Of a stretch of 64,000 nt of DNA, positions 8,332 to 17,002 are shown one piece after another. A program made the position numbers and the translations under genes. Position 1 is the first letter of the stretch; every line of letters starts with the position of its first letter. The notes under the pieces were generated by a model. That model was not told the DNA's origin and did no database searches. It saw only the letters and a program-made list of their open reading frames with translations. Origin of the DNA: Polynucleobacter rarus (lineage in GTDB: Bacteria; Pseudomonadota; Gammaproteobacteria; Burkholderiales; Burkholderiaceae); contig NZ_NTGB01000001.1 in NCBI RefSeq assembly GCF_003072505.1, positions 880,820-944,819 of the forward strand, given 5' to 3'.

Positions 8332-10050
8332 ATGTCTGAATTTAATTTATTCGAAACGCCTTCTTCCCCTTCTCAAGCAGGATTAGCGCTAGCTAGAAAA
8401 TGGCGTCCTCGCGATTTTAGTACTTTGGTCGGTCAAGACCACGTTGTTAAAGCCCTAACGCATGCTTTAGACCAAAATCGACTCCATCATGCATGGCTCT
8501 TTACGGGTACGCGTGGTGTGGGTAAAACTACCATTTCCAGAATCCTAGCTAAATCATTAAATTGTGTGGGTACTTCAGATCACCCCGTGATTGCTCCGAC
8601 CTCAAAACCTTGCGGAACATGTTATGTGTGTCAAGAAATTGATGCCGGTAGGTTTGTTGATTATGTCGAGATGGACGCAGCGAGTAATCGCGGGGTTGAC
8701 GACATGGCAGCGTTACTGGAAAGATCTATCTACGGTCCGACGAGTGGGCGTTTTAAAGTGTTTATGATTGACGAAGTCCACATGCTAACCAATCATGCCT
8801 TTAATTCGATGTTAAAGACTTTGGAAGAGCCACCACCTCATCTCAAGTTTATCTTGGCAACGACCGATCCGCAAAAAATTCCCGTAACAGTCCTTTCTCG
8901 TTGCTTACAATTTAATTTGAAGCAAATGCCGTCCCCAATTATTGTTCAGCACTTACAAAGTATTTTAGAAAAAGAAGAAATCAGTGCTGAAGAAAAGGCT
9001 CTTCGAATCATTGCAAAATCCGCTCGTGGTTCGATGCGAGATGCCTTGTCTTTAACTGATCAAGCTATTGCTTATACTTCTGGAAGCATTACTGAAGAGT
9101 TAGTGCGTAATATGCTGGGCTCTCTTGATGATGCCTACTTAATTAGAATATTAGATGCCCTTGCCACTAATAATGGGCAGGAGTTGGTTGACATATCGAG
9201 AGAAATGGCAATCATGAGTATGTCTTTTTTGGTTGCCTTGCAAGATTTAGCATCTCTCTTGCAAAAAGTGGCAATGGCACAATTAATACCAAACTCGATA
9301 CTTCAAGAATGGCCAGAGGCAGAAGCTGTTCAAAAAATGGCCACTAGTTTTACTAAAGAAGAGGTTCAACTGCTTTATCAAATTGCCATAACTAGTCGGG
9401 CCGATTTACAAATGGCACCAGAAGAAGAGGTCGGGTTTTTAATGGCACTCTTGCGTATGTTAGCTTTTAAAGTGGATGATGGATCATTTAATGCAACTCC
9501 AACATCAAATCTGGCAGCTAGGGGGATAACTCCAAAGCTTCAAGAGCAAACTAAGCCAAGCATAGTAAAGCCCTTAAGTCCTGAGCCTCAAAAAAAAACT
9601 CTAGTTGAAAGTGCCGCAGCTCAAGATTCTAGTCCCATAACCAACACGAGTATTGCGGATCCTATTGAATGGCAAAATTTAGTTAAAAAATTACCATTAA
9701 AGGGTCTAGTTGGTCAATTTGCGTTGCAAACTGCTCTGAAATCTTGGCACGAACAACCTGACTCGATTAATCTGCACCTAACTAGCGAATTACCTCAGCT
9801 TGCAACCACATTTTCAATCGAAAAGTTAACTGAAGCACTTGAACACCATTTCAAGAGGTCCGTCAGAATGAAGGTAGATGTAGGAGTTTCAGAACATACT
9901 GTTGCAAAATTAGAAGCGAAAGTACAGGCTAGCGAGCAATTGGTTGTAGAAGCATCTTTGACAAAAGATCCTTATCTACAAGATTTACAAAATATTATTG
10001 GCGTCAAAGTAATTGAAGGTTCAATTAGACCTTTAAAAGAGAACAAGTAA
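8332..10050 (+). CDS. dnaX: DNA polymerase III tau/gamma subunit
   Basis: AAA+ subunit of the clamp loader, and as full-length tau the organiser of the replisome. Of 572 residues, the N-terminal 370 or so form the clamp-loader module: P-loop GTRGVGKTT (59-67), a four-cysteine zinc site around CGTCYVC, Walker B MIDEVHMLT, and the sensor I region LATTDPQKIPVTVLSRC. A proline/glutamine-rich linker and a tau-specific C-terminal domain follow. The linker is encoded across an A9 run at 9590-9598; both other frames stop within four codons, so a gamma-like product of about 424 residues is likely (E. coli gamma has 431). It heads a dnaX-ybaB-recR cluster. Confidence 0.97.
   Translation: MSEFNLFETPSSPSQAGLALARKWRPRDFSTLVGQDHVVKALTHALDQNRLHHAWLFTGTRGVGKTTISRILAKSLNCVGTSDHPVIAPTSKPCGTCYVCQEIDAGRFVDYVEMDAASNRGVDDMAALLERSIYGPTSGRFKVFMIDEVHMLTNHAFNSMLKTLEEPPPHLKFILATTDPQKIPVTVLSRCLQFNLKQMPSPIIVQHLQSILEKEEISAEEKALRIIAKSARGSMRDALSLTDQAIAYTSGSITEELVRNMLGSLDDAYLIRILDALATNNGQELVDISREMAIMSMSFLVALQDLASLLQKVAMAQLIPNSILQEWPEAEAVQKMATSFTKEEVQLLYQIAITSRADLQMAPEEEVGFLMALLRMLAFKVDDGSFNATPTSNLAARGITPKLQEQTKPSIVKPLSPEPQKKTLVESAAAQDSSPITNTSIADPIEWQNLVKKLPLKGLVGQFALQTALKSWHEQPDSINLHLTSELPQLATTFSIEKLTEALEHHFKRSVRMKVDVGVSEHTVAKLEAKVQASEQLVVEASLTKDPYLQDLQNIIGVKVIEGSIRPLKENK
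9590..9598 (+). promoter_or_regulatory. A9 slippery run in dnaX, candidate gamma-producing site
   Basis: Nine consecutive A residues are read CAA AAA AAA ACT in the tau frame. In the -1 frame the next codons are AAC TCT AGT TGA (stop 9606-9608); in the +1 frame they are CTC TAG (stop 9602-9604). Any slip on the run, ribosomal or transcriptional, therefore ends the protein at once near residue 424. A comparable A-run in Thermus dnaX works by transcriptional slippage, and E. coli uses -1 ribosomal frameshifting. No strong downstream stem-loop was seen by eye. Confidence 0.6.
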
Positions 10051-10083
10051 AATTTTCAAAACAAATAATTGAGGGAAATAGAG

Positions 10084-10407
10084 ATGATGAAAGGTCAAAT
10101 TGCGGGTTTAATGAAACAAGCTCAGCAAATGCAGGAAAAAATGAAAAAAGCTCAAGAAGAGTTGAACGCTTTAGAAGTTGTTGGGCAAGCTGCTGGTGGA
10201 CTAGTTAAAGTTACCTTGTCTGGCAAACATTTAGTAAAGCGAGTAGAAATTGATCCTAGTGCGATGGATGATCGTGAAATGTTAGAGGACTTATTAGTTA
10301 CAGCTTTAACTGATGCGCATAAACATGTTGAATTAGCTGCTGAATCAAGAATGTCAGGTGCTACAGCAGGGATGCCAATGCCTCCAGGTTTCAAACTGCC
10401 ATTTTGA
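10084..10407 (+). CDS. ybaB: YbaB/EbfC family nucleoid-associated protein
   Basis: Small DNA-binding protein of the YbaB/EbfC family that sits between dnaX and recR in very many bacteria. The 107 residues begin with a glutamine/lysine-rich coiled coil ([19 protein letters not shown]), then the conserved beta core ([18 protein letters not shown]) and a C-terminal helix ending in [11 protein letters not shown]. The frame extends upstream through a TTG at 10069, but the ATG at 10084 has GAGGGA seven bases before it and gives the family's usual N-terminus. The cellular role is not well defined. Confidence 0.93.
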   Translation: MMKGQIAGLMKQAQQMQEKMKKAQEELNALEVVGQAAGGLVKVTLSGKHLVKRVEIDPSAMDDREMLEDLLVTALTDAHKHVELAAESRMSGATAGMPMPPGFKLPF

Positions 10408-10416
10408 TCGATTTAA

Positions 10417-11058
10417 ATGAATAAAAAATTTCAGGAAGAAGTTCAGCAAGATGCTCTGGGAAGGCTGATTTCAGCCCTCAAAGTACTTCCTGGAATTGGC
10501 CCAAAATCTGCACAACGCATGGCCTATTACTTATTACAACATGATCGAGCTGGTGCACAAATTTTAGGAGAGTCCTTACAGTTTGCTGTGAATCACATTG
10601 GGCATTGTCGAATGTGTAATTCATTCTCGGAATTTGAGTTGTGTAAGACCTGTTCCGATGATCGACGCGATTCCAAAATCCTGTGTATTGTGGAAACTCC
10701 GTCAGACCAATTAATGGTTGAGCAAACCCTCTCTTTTAAGGGGCTTTACTATGTATTGATGGGTCGGCTCTCGCCAATGGAGGGGCAGGGGCCCAAGGAA
10801 CTTGGTTTTGATGTACTGATGAATAGAATATTTTTGTCGCCTTTTGATGGTCGAGATCCTGTTTCAGAGGTTATTCTTGCGACGAACTTTACGAGTGAAG
10901 GTGAGGCTACGGCGCACTATTTAGGTGAAGTTTTAAAAGCAAAAGGTATCGCAATCTCTCGAATTGCTAGAGGCATTCCAGTGGGTGGGGAATTAGAATA
11001 CGTTGATGCAGGTACTCTTGCCAGAGCAATGATGGATCGAAGACCTTTAGGAAGCTAA
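10417..11058 (+). CDS. recR: Recombination mediator protein RecR
   Basis: Works with RecFO to load RecA on gapped DNA. The 213 residues show the family order: helix-hairpin-helix ([17 protein letters not shown]), a C4 zinc finger (CRMC...CKTC), the Toprim domain ([36 protein letters not shown]) and the C-terminal Walker-B-like strand with [14 protein letters not shown]. It starts 9 bp after ybaB, in line with the conserved dnaX-ybaB-recR unit. The 157 bp after it are AT-rich and hold the surE promoter. Confidence 0.97.
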   Translation: MNKKFQEEVQQDALGRLISALKVLPGIGPKSAQRMAYYLLQHDRAGAQILGESLQFAVNHIGHCRMCNSFSEFELCKTCSDDRRDSKILCIVETPSDQLMVEQTLSFKGLYYVLMGRLSPMEGQGPKELGFDVLMNRIFLSPFDGRDPVSEVILATNFTSEGEATAHYLGEVLKAKGIAISRIARGIPVGGELEYVDAGTLARAMMDRRPLGS

Positions 11059-11180
11059 TTCTTTTTTGCTGGATGAAGAAAGTCATCAATTTTTAAATAG
11101 GATTGAATTTAGGTAAGTCAAAAAGAAACCTCATTTTTGTTTCAAATCCCCAATAAACTGAAAAAAATATTTCAATTTTT

Positions 11181-11209
11181 TTTATAAAACGGCAACTTTA
11201 GTTGATAAT
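11181..11209 (+). promoter_or_regulatory. Candidate surE promoter
   Basis: A -35-like TTTATA (11181-11186) and a -10 GATAAT (11204-11209) are separated by exactly 17 bp. The -10 ends six bases before the surE ATG, and no Shine-Dalgarno precedes that ATG, so the transcript would be leaderless or nearly so. Assigned by pattern only. Confidence 0.4.
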
Positions 11210-11215
11210 ATAACT

Positions 11216-11992
11216 ATGCACTTATTAGTTTCGAATGATGATGGTTATTTAGCTCCGGGTCTTCTTGCACTCGTTAAGGCAATGCGTCCACTTGGAAAAG
11301 TGACAGTGATTGCACCTGAGCAGAATCATAGTGGCGCTTCTAACTCCTTGACACTTTCTAGACCCCTCTCTGTACATCGTGTGGCTGGTGGTGAGCGGGA
11401 TGGGTTTATTTTTGTTAATGGTACCCCAACGGATTGCGTGCACATAGCCTTGACAGGATTTTTGACTGAAAAGCCGGATTTTGTTATTTCTGGTATTAAT
11501 CAGGGTGAGAATATGGGTGAAGATGTTCTGTATTCAGGTACCGTTGCGGCGGCGATTGAAGGAGTTATGTTTGGCGTACCAGGTATTGCTTTTTCTCAAA
11601 CTGATCGTGGTTGGTCCAAAATTGATGATGCAGCAAGGGTTGCTCACGATATCGTGGCTCATGCAATTCAGTCTGGTCTAAAAAATGAACATACTCAACA
11701 TGCTCCATTACTGAATGTAAATCTTCCCAATTTGTCCTATGAACAATTTAAGGGGTGGAGAGTCACAAAATTAGGAAATCGTCATCCTTCCCAACCTGTG
11801 ATTGAGCAAAACAGCCCGCGGGGCGATAGGATTTATTGGATTGGTGCTGCAGGAGAAGCCAAAGACTCATCTGATGGCACTGATTTTCATGCAGTTAATC
11901 AAAATTATGTTTCAATCACTCCACTGCAACTCAATCTGTCTGACGAAGAGCGACGTTTGAAGATGATGCAATCCACTTGGAACCAAGGCTAG
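11216..11992 (+). CDS. surE: 5'/3'-nucleotidase SurE
   Basis: Metal-dependent survival phosphatase that dephosphorylates nucleoside monophosphates. The N-terminal metal site [10 protein letters not shown] is intact, as are the conserved [28 protein letters not shown] and GIAFSQ blocks. Length is 258 residues, typical for the family. It is followed directly by pcm and an NlpD-like gene, the widespread surE-pcm-nlpD stress-survival arrangement (in gamma-proteobacteria it continues with rpoS, which is not seen here). Confidence 0.96.
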   Translation: MHLLVSNDDGYLAPGLLALVKAMRPLGKVTVIAPEQNHSGASNSLTLSRPLSVHRVAGGERDGFIFVNGTPTDCVHIALTGFLTEKPDFVISGINQGENMGEDVLYSGTVAAAIEGVMFGVPGIAFSQTDRGWSKIDDAARVAHDIVAHAIQSGLKNEHTQHAPLLNVNLPNLSYEQFKGWRVTKLGNRHPSQPVIEQNSPRGDRIYWIGAAGEAKDSSDGTDFHAVNQNYVSITPLQLNLSDEERRLKMMQSTWNQG

Positions 11993-12000
11993 AGACTGTG

Positions 12001-12657
12001 GTGAAACCAGACTGGACTCATTTGGATGCGGCAAGACGTTCGATGGCGCAACGTCTTGCGATGTCAGGAATTACCCATCATGAAGTTTTACAAGCGATGG
12101 CAACTGTTCCAAGGCACGTTTTTGTAGAGCCTGCTCTTGAAGGTCAGGCTTATGAGGATTCATCTTTACCAATTGGCCGGGAACAAACCATCTCCAAACC
12201 ATCTGTTATTGCAAAAATGATTCAAGCACTAATGCAAAAACAAACAAAAATGGGGCGGGTTTTAGAAATTGGAACAGGTTGTGGATATCAAGCGGCCGTT
12301 CTCAGTTTATTGTCCGAAGAAGTCTATTCTGTGGAGAGAATTCGTTCGCTTCATGAGAATGCTAGAGCGAATTTGCGACCTTTCAGAATTTCAAATTTAA
12401 GATTGATTTTTGATGATGGTAATAAAGGGATACCTCAAGCTGCCCCATTTGACAATATTATTTTGGCTGCTGCGGGTTCAGAAATCCCAAGGCTACTGCT
12501 TGAGCAATTGGCGATTGGTGGAAAGTTGATAGCTCCAGTTGCAAATGGTGAGAATCAACAACAGTTACTCTTAGTCGAGAGACTCAGTTCCATGCGTTAT
12601 AAAAGAACGACGCTGGATGAGGTGTTTTTTGTGCCATTACAAACTGGAACAATTTAA
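12001..12657 (+). CDS. pcm: Protein-L-isoaspartate O-methyltransferase
   Basis: Repairs isoaspartyl residues in aged proteins using S-adenosylmethionine. The SAM motif LEIGTGCGYQAAVLS and the downstream LDEVFFVPLQTG block are typical. The first conserved segment is HVFVEPALEGQAYEDSSLPIG. The frame is open from a TTG at 11977 inside the end of surE; the GTG at 12001 is preferred because AGAG lies six bases upstream and the resulting 218 residues match the family (E. coli 208). GTG at 11998 is an alternative. Only 2 bp separate its stop from the next ATG. Confidence 0.93.
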   Translation: MKPDWTHLDAARRSMAQRLAMSGITHHEVLQAMATVPRHVFVEPALEGQAYEDSSLPIGREQTISKPSVIAKMIQALMQKQTKMGRVLEIGTGCGYQAAVLSLLSEEVYSVERIRSLHENARANLRPFRISNLRLIFDDGNKGIPQAAPFDNIILAAAGSEIPRLLLEQLAIGGKLIAPVANGENQQQLLLVERLSSMRYKRTTLDEVFFVPLQTGTI

Positions 12658-12659
12658 CT

Positions 12660-13385
12660 ATGTTTTGTGACGATTTTCTTTTCCAACAGTCTAGAAATAA
12701 AACTTCTTTTTCCGCTTTTATTTTTTCAAAAGGTATCCTGCTCTTAGCCCTAATGCTAATCATTTTCACCTTAGCTAGTTGTTCAGCCAGTAAACCTGCA
12801 CCTATTTCTGATCGCACAACTAGTTCAAGCTCAAGCAATGCTAATACCAATCTGAATTCAGTTAACTCAAATCCCAGTGTGAAAGTGACTCCAATTGCCG
12901 CACCGAAGCCAATGATTCAAAAGAGTAATCCTCGTGAGGTTGTGAGAACTGAGCCAAAAACAGAGCCAAAATCTGATACAAAAACTGAAAACCCAAAGCC
13001 TATAACCCCAACGGAAACCAGTTTTAAATTATTAAAACCTACTAATGCGCCCGTTATTACCCCATTTAATGATACGACTAGTAAAGGAGTTGAGTTTTCA
13101 GGTAAGTTAGGTGATTCTATCTTAGCTGCTGCTGATGGTAGGGTTATTTATTCTGGTAGTAATCTTCGCACTTATGGGAATCTGATTATTCTGAACCATA
13201 ACAATAGTTACGTGACAGTCTATGCAAACAACAAAACCTTACTAGTCAAAGAAGGCGAAACAGTGAAGCGTGGTCAAAAAATTGCGGAAATGGGTAATTC
13301 TGAGTCAGATAAGGTCAAACTCCATTTTGAGTTACGCAAAAATAGTAAACCCATTGACCCAAGTAGCTATTTTGTTGAAAATTAA
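12660..13385 (+). CDS. nlpD: NlpD-like lipoprotein with degenerate M23 (LytM) domain
   Basis: Likely outer-membrane lipoprotein that activates a cell-separation amidase. A hydrophobic stretch at about 25-40 ends in the lipobox LASC. A long Ser/Asn/Pro/Lys/Thr-rich low-complexity linker follows. The C-terminal 110 residues resemble the NlpD LytM domain (AAADGRVIYSGSNLRTYGNL; KLHFELRKNSKPIDPSSYF), with zinc-ligand positions altered (YANN in place of the active HxH), as in NlpD-type activators that lack peptidase activity. No LysM repeat is visible and the protein, at 241 residues, is shorter than E. coli NlpD. Position after surE-pcm supports the assignment. Confidence 0.82.
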   Translation: MFCDDFLFQQSRNKTSFSAFIFSKGILLLALMLIIFTLASCSASKPAPISDRTTSSSSSNANTNLNSVNSNPSVKVTPIAAPKPMIQKSNPREVVRTEPKTEPKSDTKTENPKPITPTETSFKLLKPTNAPVITPFNDTTSKGVEFSGKLGDSILAAADGRVIYSGSNLRTYGNLIILNHNNSYVTVYANNKTLLVKEGETVKRGQKIAEMGNSESDKVKLHFELRKNSKPIDPSSYFVEN

Positions 13386-13393
13386 TTTTATAG

Positions 13394-14218
13394 ATGAAAA
13401 CGATCCTTGTTTTTGATATCGAAACGATTCCAGATGCATCTGGCCTGCGTCGACTAGGGGATTATGATGAACATTTATCAGACCAAGAGATTGTTGAAAT
13501 AGCCAAGCAAGAAAGACTAGATAAAGGGCAAAATGACTTTTTCCCACTTTATTTGCAGAAGATCGTAGCCATTTCTTGCGTTATACGTAGAACCTTAAAA
13601 GATGGAAGTCCACAATTTAAGGTCGGTACTCTTGGCAAAATTGAAAGCTCTGAGGGGGAAATTATTCAAGAGTTTTATCAATTAATTGACCGTTACACGC
13701 CTCAATTGGTGTCCTGGAATGGTTCAGGATTTGATTTACCCGTTTTAAATTACAGGGCCTTAGTGAATCAAGTAACCGCGTCAAGATTTTGGGAAATGGG
13801 TGAGAGCCAAGATTATGATTCTAAAGAGTTTAAATACAACAACTATATAGCTAGGTACCATCTGCGTCATTTGGACTTGATGGATCTTTTGGCTTTTTAC
13901 CAATCAAAAGCTAATGCCCCACTAGATTCCCTAGCCAAGCTGTGCGGTTTTCCTGGCAAGATGGGGATGGATGGTTCACAAGTGTGGCCCGCCTATTTAG
14001 AAGGCAAACTTCCTGAGATCCGTCGATATTGTGAAACAGACGTGGCGAATACTTATTTGATGTATTGTCGATTCCAACTATTAAGGGGCGCTTTTTCCAA
14101 GGAAGAGTACCTTTTAGAGCTGGAATTTGTGAAGAAAAACTTATTACAAGAGGCAAGTAATCCAGATGGCAGCCATTGGCAGGAATATTTATCTGGTTTT
14201 ACGAATGCACTATCTTGA
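13394..14218 (+). CDS. Predicted 3'-5' exonuclease, PolB-like DEDDy family
   Basis: A stand-alone 3'-5' exonuclease of the kind related to DNA polymerase B proofreading domains. Motifs are in order: Exo I VFDIETIPD (residues 5-13), Exo II VSWNGSGFDLPVL and Exo III YCETDVANTYLMY, the last with the tyrosine that marks DEDDy enzymes. Length is 274 residues. The substrate cannot be read from the sequence. It starts 8 bp after nlpD, and its stop overlaps the TTG start proposed for rlmD. Confidence 0.85.
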   Translation: MKTILVFDIETIPDASGLRRLGDYDEHLSDQEIVEIAKQERLDKGQNDFFPLYLQKIVAISCVIRRTLKDGSPQFKVGTLGKIESSEGEIIQEFYQLIDRYTPQLVSWNGSGFDLPVLNYRALVNQVTASRFWEMGESQDYDSKEFKYNNYIARYHLRHLDLMDLLAFYQSKANAPLDSLAKLCGFPGKMGMDGSQVWPAYLEGKLPEIRRYCETDVANTYLMYCRFQLLRGAFSKEEYLLELEFVKKNLLQEASNPDGSHWQEYLSGFTNALS

Positions 14219-15615
14219 GAAAAAAATCGATCAGCCCACTGCAAGGTCAAAAAAAGACTGTTCAAATCCATGCTATCGATTTAGAAGCGAATGGAATTGG
14301 TCGACTTCCTGAGGATGATCCGAACTCTCCAGGAAAAATTGTCTTTATCAATGGAGCCATGATTGGTGAGAAAATAAGCTATACCATCACCCAAGATAAA
14401 AGTCGATTTCAAAAAGGAAAGATTAATTCAATCGCTTCAGAGTCCTTTGCAAGAATAAAACCTCGCTGCGAGTGGTACGGTAATTGTGGCGGTTGCACCA
14501 TGCAACATATTGATTCACGTACCCAGATTGCCATTAAGCAAAGGGCGTTGGAAGATAACCTACGATTCATTGGACGGGTGACCCCACAAGTGATCATGCG
14601 TCCGATTGTCAGTTCAGATTGGGGCTATCGCCATCGTACTAGGTTAAGTGTAGTCAATCGCTCCATTAAAAAAGGTACTGTACTAGTTGGTTTTCATGAA
14701 CCTCAAAACCGCTATGTGTCAGATATGACTTCATGCGAAATACTCCCCGAGGAATGGTCTCATTTATTGATGCCACTGCGTGAGTTTGTCATGGCTCTGT
14801 CGATTCGAGATCGGATCCCACAAATTGAGTTATCACGAGGCGACCCTTCCTCCATCAGAAATTCAGTCATGGTAATTCGACATTTATTACCATTCACAAT
14901 ACAGGATGAATCGCTGATTAAGCAATTTGCTGACGAGCATAATCTCTGGATATGGACCCAAGCACAGGGTGTTGAAACGACTAAACCCTTTTATCCCCTT
15001 GAGGGCGATTTGTTTTATACAATCCCGGAATTTGATCTAAAGTTACACTACCATCCAACAGATTTTACACAGGTGAATCATGCCATGAATCAAGTGATGG
15101 TGTCTAAGGCGATTAGACTCTTGGAAATTGAATCACAGGAGAGAGTGTTGGACCTGTTTTGTGGGATTGGTAACTTTACTTTAGCGATCGCCAAAAAAGC
15201 AAATCAAGTCTTAGGTATTGAAGGTAGTCATGAGCTATTTGAAAGAGCCAAGAATAATGCTTCATTGAATAGGGTTGACCATAATACCCAGTGGCTTCAA
15301 GCAAATTTATTTGATGTAACGACTGCCATCATTCAGTCTTGGGGAATTGCTAGTAAATGGTTGATTGATCCTCCAAGAGATGGTGCTTTTACCTTGGTTA
15401 ATGCTTTAGCGACATTAGCTTCTTCCCAGGATAAAGGTGATCAATTATTTTTACCTAAAAGAATTGTTTATGTATCTTGTAATCCTGCGACGCTTGCCAG
15501 AGATGCAGAGGTATTAGTTCATCAAGCAGGGTATCAATTGTTAAAAGCTGGCATCATGAATATGTTTCCCCACACATCTCATGTTGAATCAATCGCCGTG
15601 TTTGAAAAGGCGTAA
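14215..15615 (+). CDS. rlmD: 23S rRNA (uracil-5-)-methyltransferase RlmD
   Basis: SAM-dependent methylation of a uracil in 23S rRNA (U1939 in E. coli). An N-terminal TRAM domain is followed by the Fe-S cysteines CEWYGNCGGC with a fourth at about 170 (TSCEILPEE). The SAM site VLDLFCGIGNFTLAIA and the catalytic SCNPATLARDA with its nucleophilic cysteine are intact. The frame opens at 14176, but the TTG at 14215 overlaps the previous stop (TTGA) and gives 466 residues. RlmD rather than RlmC/TrmA is favoured by the TRAM domain and Fe-S cluster. Confidence 0.9.
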   Translation: MRKKSISPLQGQKKTVQIHAIDLEANGIGRLPEDDPNSPGKIVFINGAMIGEKISYTITQDKSRFQKGKINSIASESFARIKPRCEWYGNCGGCTMQHIDSRTQIAIKQRALEDNLRFIGRVTPQVIMRPIVSSDWGYRHRTRLSVVNRSIKKGTVLVGFHEPQNRYVSDMTSCEILPEEWSHLLMPLREFVMALSIRDRIPQIELSRGDPSSIRNSVMVIRHLLPFTIQDESLIKQFADEHNLWIWTQAQGVETTKPFYPLEGDLFYTIPEFDLKLHYHPTDFTQVNHAMNQVMVSKAIRLLEIESQERVLDLFCGIGNFTLAIAKKANQVLGIEGSHELFERAKNNASLNRVDHNTQWLQANLFDVTTAIIQSWGIASKWLIDPPRDGAFTLVNALATLASSQDKGDQLFLPKRIVYVSCNPATLARDAEVLVHQAGYQLLKAGIMNMFPHTSHVESIAVFEKA

Positions 15616-15617
15616 AA

Positions 15618-15642
15618 AAAGCTGCTTTTGAAAAGCAGCTTT
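15618..15642. terminator. Bidirectional intrinsic terminator between rlmD and the BI-1 gene
   Basis: A perfect 12-bp inverted repeat (AAAGCTGCTTTT / AAAAGCAGCTTT) around a single G, so the real loop takes in part of the A/T arms. An A-run lies to the left and a T-run to the right, so it can terminate both the plus-strand rlmD transcript and the convergent minus-strand gene. Confidence 0.85.
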
Positions 15643-15659
15643 TAACGAAGTGAACTTTT

Positions 15660-16358
15660 TTAGTCTCTATCGCCACCAACAATACCGAAAATAGCTAGTA
15701 AGTTAGTGAAAATGTTGTAAATATTCAAATAAATCGAAAGTGTAGCCATTACGTAGTTTGTTTCTCCACCGTTCACGATTCTTTGTACATCAACCAAAAT
15801 AAACGCTGAAAAAATACCAACGGCAAAAACCATGATGGTTAGCATGAGGGCAGGTATTTGCAAGAAAATGTTGGCAACAGAAGCAAGAATCATCAACACT
15901 ACGCCAATAAACAACCATTTTCCAAGACCTTCAAAATTGGATTTTGAAGTTGCAGCCCAGGATGCCATACCGAAAAGGATCAAAGCAGTGGAACCAAACG
16001 CCATCATAATTAGCTCGGCACCATTTCTAAACTGGAGCGTATGGGTAAGTAATCCAGTTAGCATTAGGCCCATGAAGAAGGTGAAGCCGAGCAGAAGTAA
16101 TACGCCTGTCCCGGAGTTTTTATTCTTTTCAATACCCCAGAAGAAAGCAAATGCGACGCCCATGAAAATGATCATACCCATAAATGGGCTAGACTTGAAG
16201 AAAGAAAAACCTGTTGTAACTCCAATCCATGCACCTAACATTGTCGGTAACATTGAAAGGGCTAACAAAGCAAAAGTATTACGCAATACTCTATTACGTG
16301 TAATGGCGTCTGTTAGACCACTGCGGCCACTATAACCAAAACTATTTAATTCACTCAT
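15660..16358 (-). CDS. Bax inhibitor-1/YccA family inner membrane protein
   Basis: Integral membrane protein of 232 residues with about seven hydrophobic segments covering nearly all of the chain after an approximately 25-residue cytoplasmic start (MSELNSFGYSGRSGLTDAITRNRVLRNT). The layout, and the conserved C-terminal segment around ILVDVQRIVNGGETNYVMA, are characteristic of the BI-1/YbhL/YccA family. The aspartates in ILVDVQ match the family's pH-sensing pair region. YccA in E. coli is an FtsH substrate and inhibitor; that role is not shown here. It is transcribed alone, with its own upstream region shared with ndk, and has AAGGAG before its ATG. Confidence 0.9.
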   Translation of the reverse strand: MSELNSFGYSGRSGLTDAITRNRVLRNTFALLALSMLPTMLGAWIGVTTGFSFFKSSPFMGMIIFMGVAFAFFWGIEKNKNSGTGVLLLLGFTFFMGLMLTGLLTHTLQFRNGAELIMMAFGSTALILFGMASWAATSKSNFEGLGKWLFIGVVLMILASVANIFLQIPALMLTIMVFAVGIFSAFILVDVQRIVNGGETNYVMATLSIYLNIYNIFTNLLAIFGIVGGDRD

Positions 16359-16534
16359 TGATTACTCTCCTTAAAAAGTATTTATTGATACTTGTAGTTT
16401 AATTATAGGCATTTTTCAAAATTTCAATAGGAGGATTAAAAATAACCCTAAATAATGAATTTATTCTACAAAATGTTAATTTCTTGTCAATGTGTTTAAT
16501 TTAATTTTATGAGAGTTTTAAGGTATTAACTAGG

Positions 16535-16540
16535 TATAAT
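16535..16540 (+). promoter_or_regulatory. Consensus -10 upstream of ndk
   Basis: A perfect TATAAT ends 33 bp before the ndk ATG, which also has an AGGAG ribosome site (16561-16566). It lies in a 215-bp divergent gap (16359-16573) between the BI-1 gene and ndk that is otherwise AT-rich and without recognisable genes. The -35 is weak. Confidence 0.5.
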
Positions 16541-16573
16541 GTTATCTTTTATTATTAATCAGGAGCTTTTCCC

Positions 16574-16999
16574 ATGGCAATCGAAAGAACCCTTTCAATT
16601 ATTAAACCAGACGCAGTTGCAAAAAATGTAATTGGACAAATTTACAGTCGTTTCGAAAACGCTGGTTTGAAAATTATTGCTGCAAAAATGGTTCATTTAT
16701 CTGAAGTGGAAGCCGGCCAGTTTTATGCTGTTCACAAAGAGCGTCCTTTCTTCAAAGATTTAGTCGGATTCATGATTTCTGGTCCTGTAATGATTCAGGC
16801 ACTAGAAGGTGAAAATGCTATTCTCAAAAATCGTGAATTGATGGGTGCTACAGATCCTTCAAAAGCTGAAAAAGGTACTATTCGTGCTGATTTTGCTCAA
16901 AGTATTGATGCCAACGCTGTGCATGGTTCTGATGCCGCAGAGACTGCTGCTGCAGAAATCGCCTTCTTTTTTCCAGGCATGCAGGTTTACACACGTTAA
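16574..16999 (+). CDS. ndk: Nucleoside diphosphate kinase
   Basis: Transfers the gamma phosphate between nucleoside triphosphates and diphosphates through a phosphohistidine. The 141-residue length is standard. The start [20 protein letters not shown] and the active-site block [20 protein letters not shown], with the catalytic histidine, are both exact family signatures. It heads a long plus-strand cluster and is followed after 3 bp by rlmN. Confidence 0.98.
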   Translation: MAIERTLSIIKPDAVAKNVIGQIYSRFENAGLKIIAAKMVHLSEVEAGQFYAVHKERPFFKDLVGFMISGPVMIQALEGENAILKNRELMGATDPSKAEKGTIRADFAQSIDANAVHGSDAAETAAAEIAFFFPGMQVYTR

Positions 17000-17002
17000 T
17001 TG

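Noticed and set aside
15832-16335. 167-codon plus-strand frame
   Set aside because: Lies wholly antisense within the Bax-inhibitor-1 family gene, whose membrane-protein composition leaves the complementary frame open by chance.
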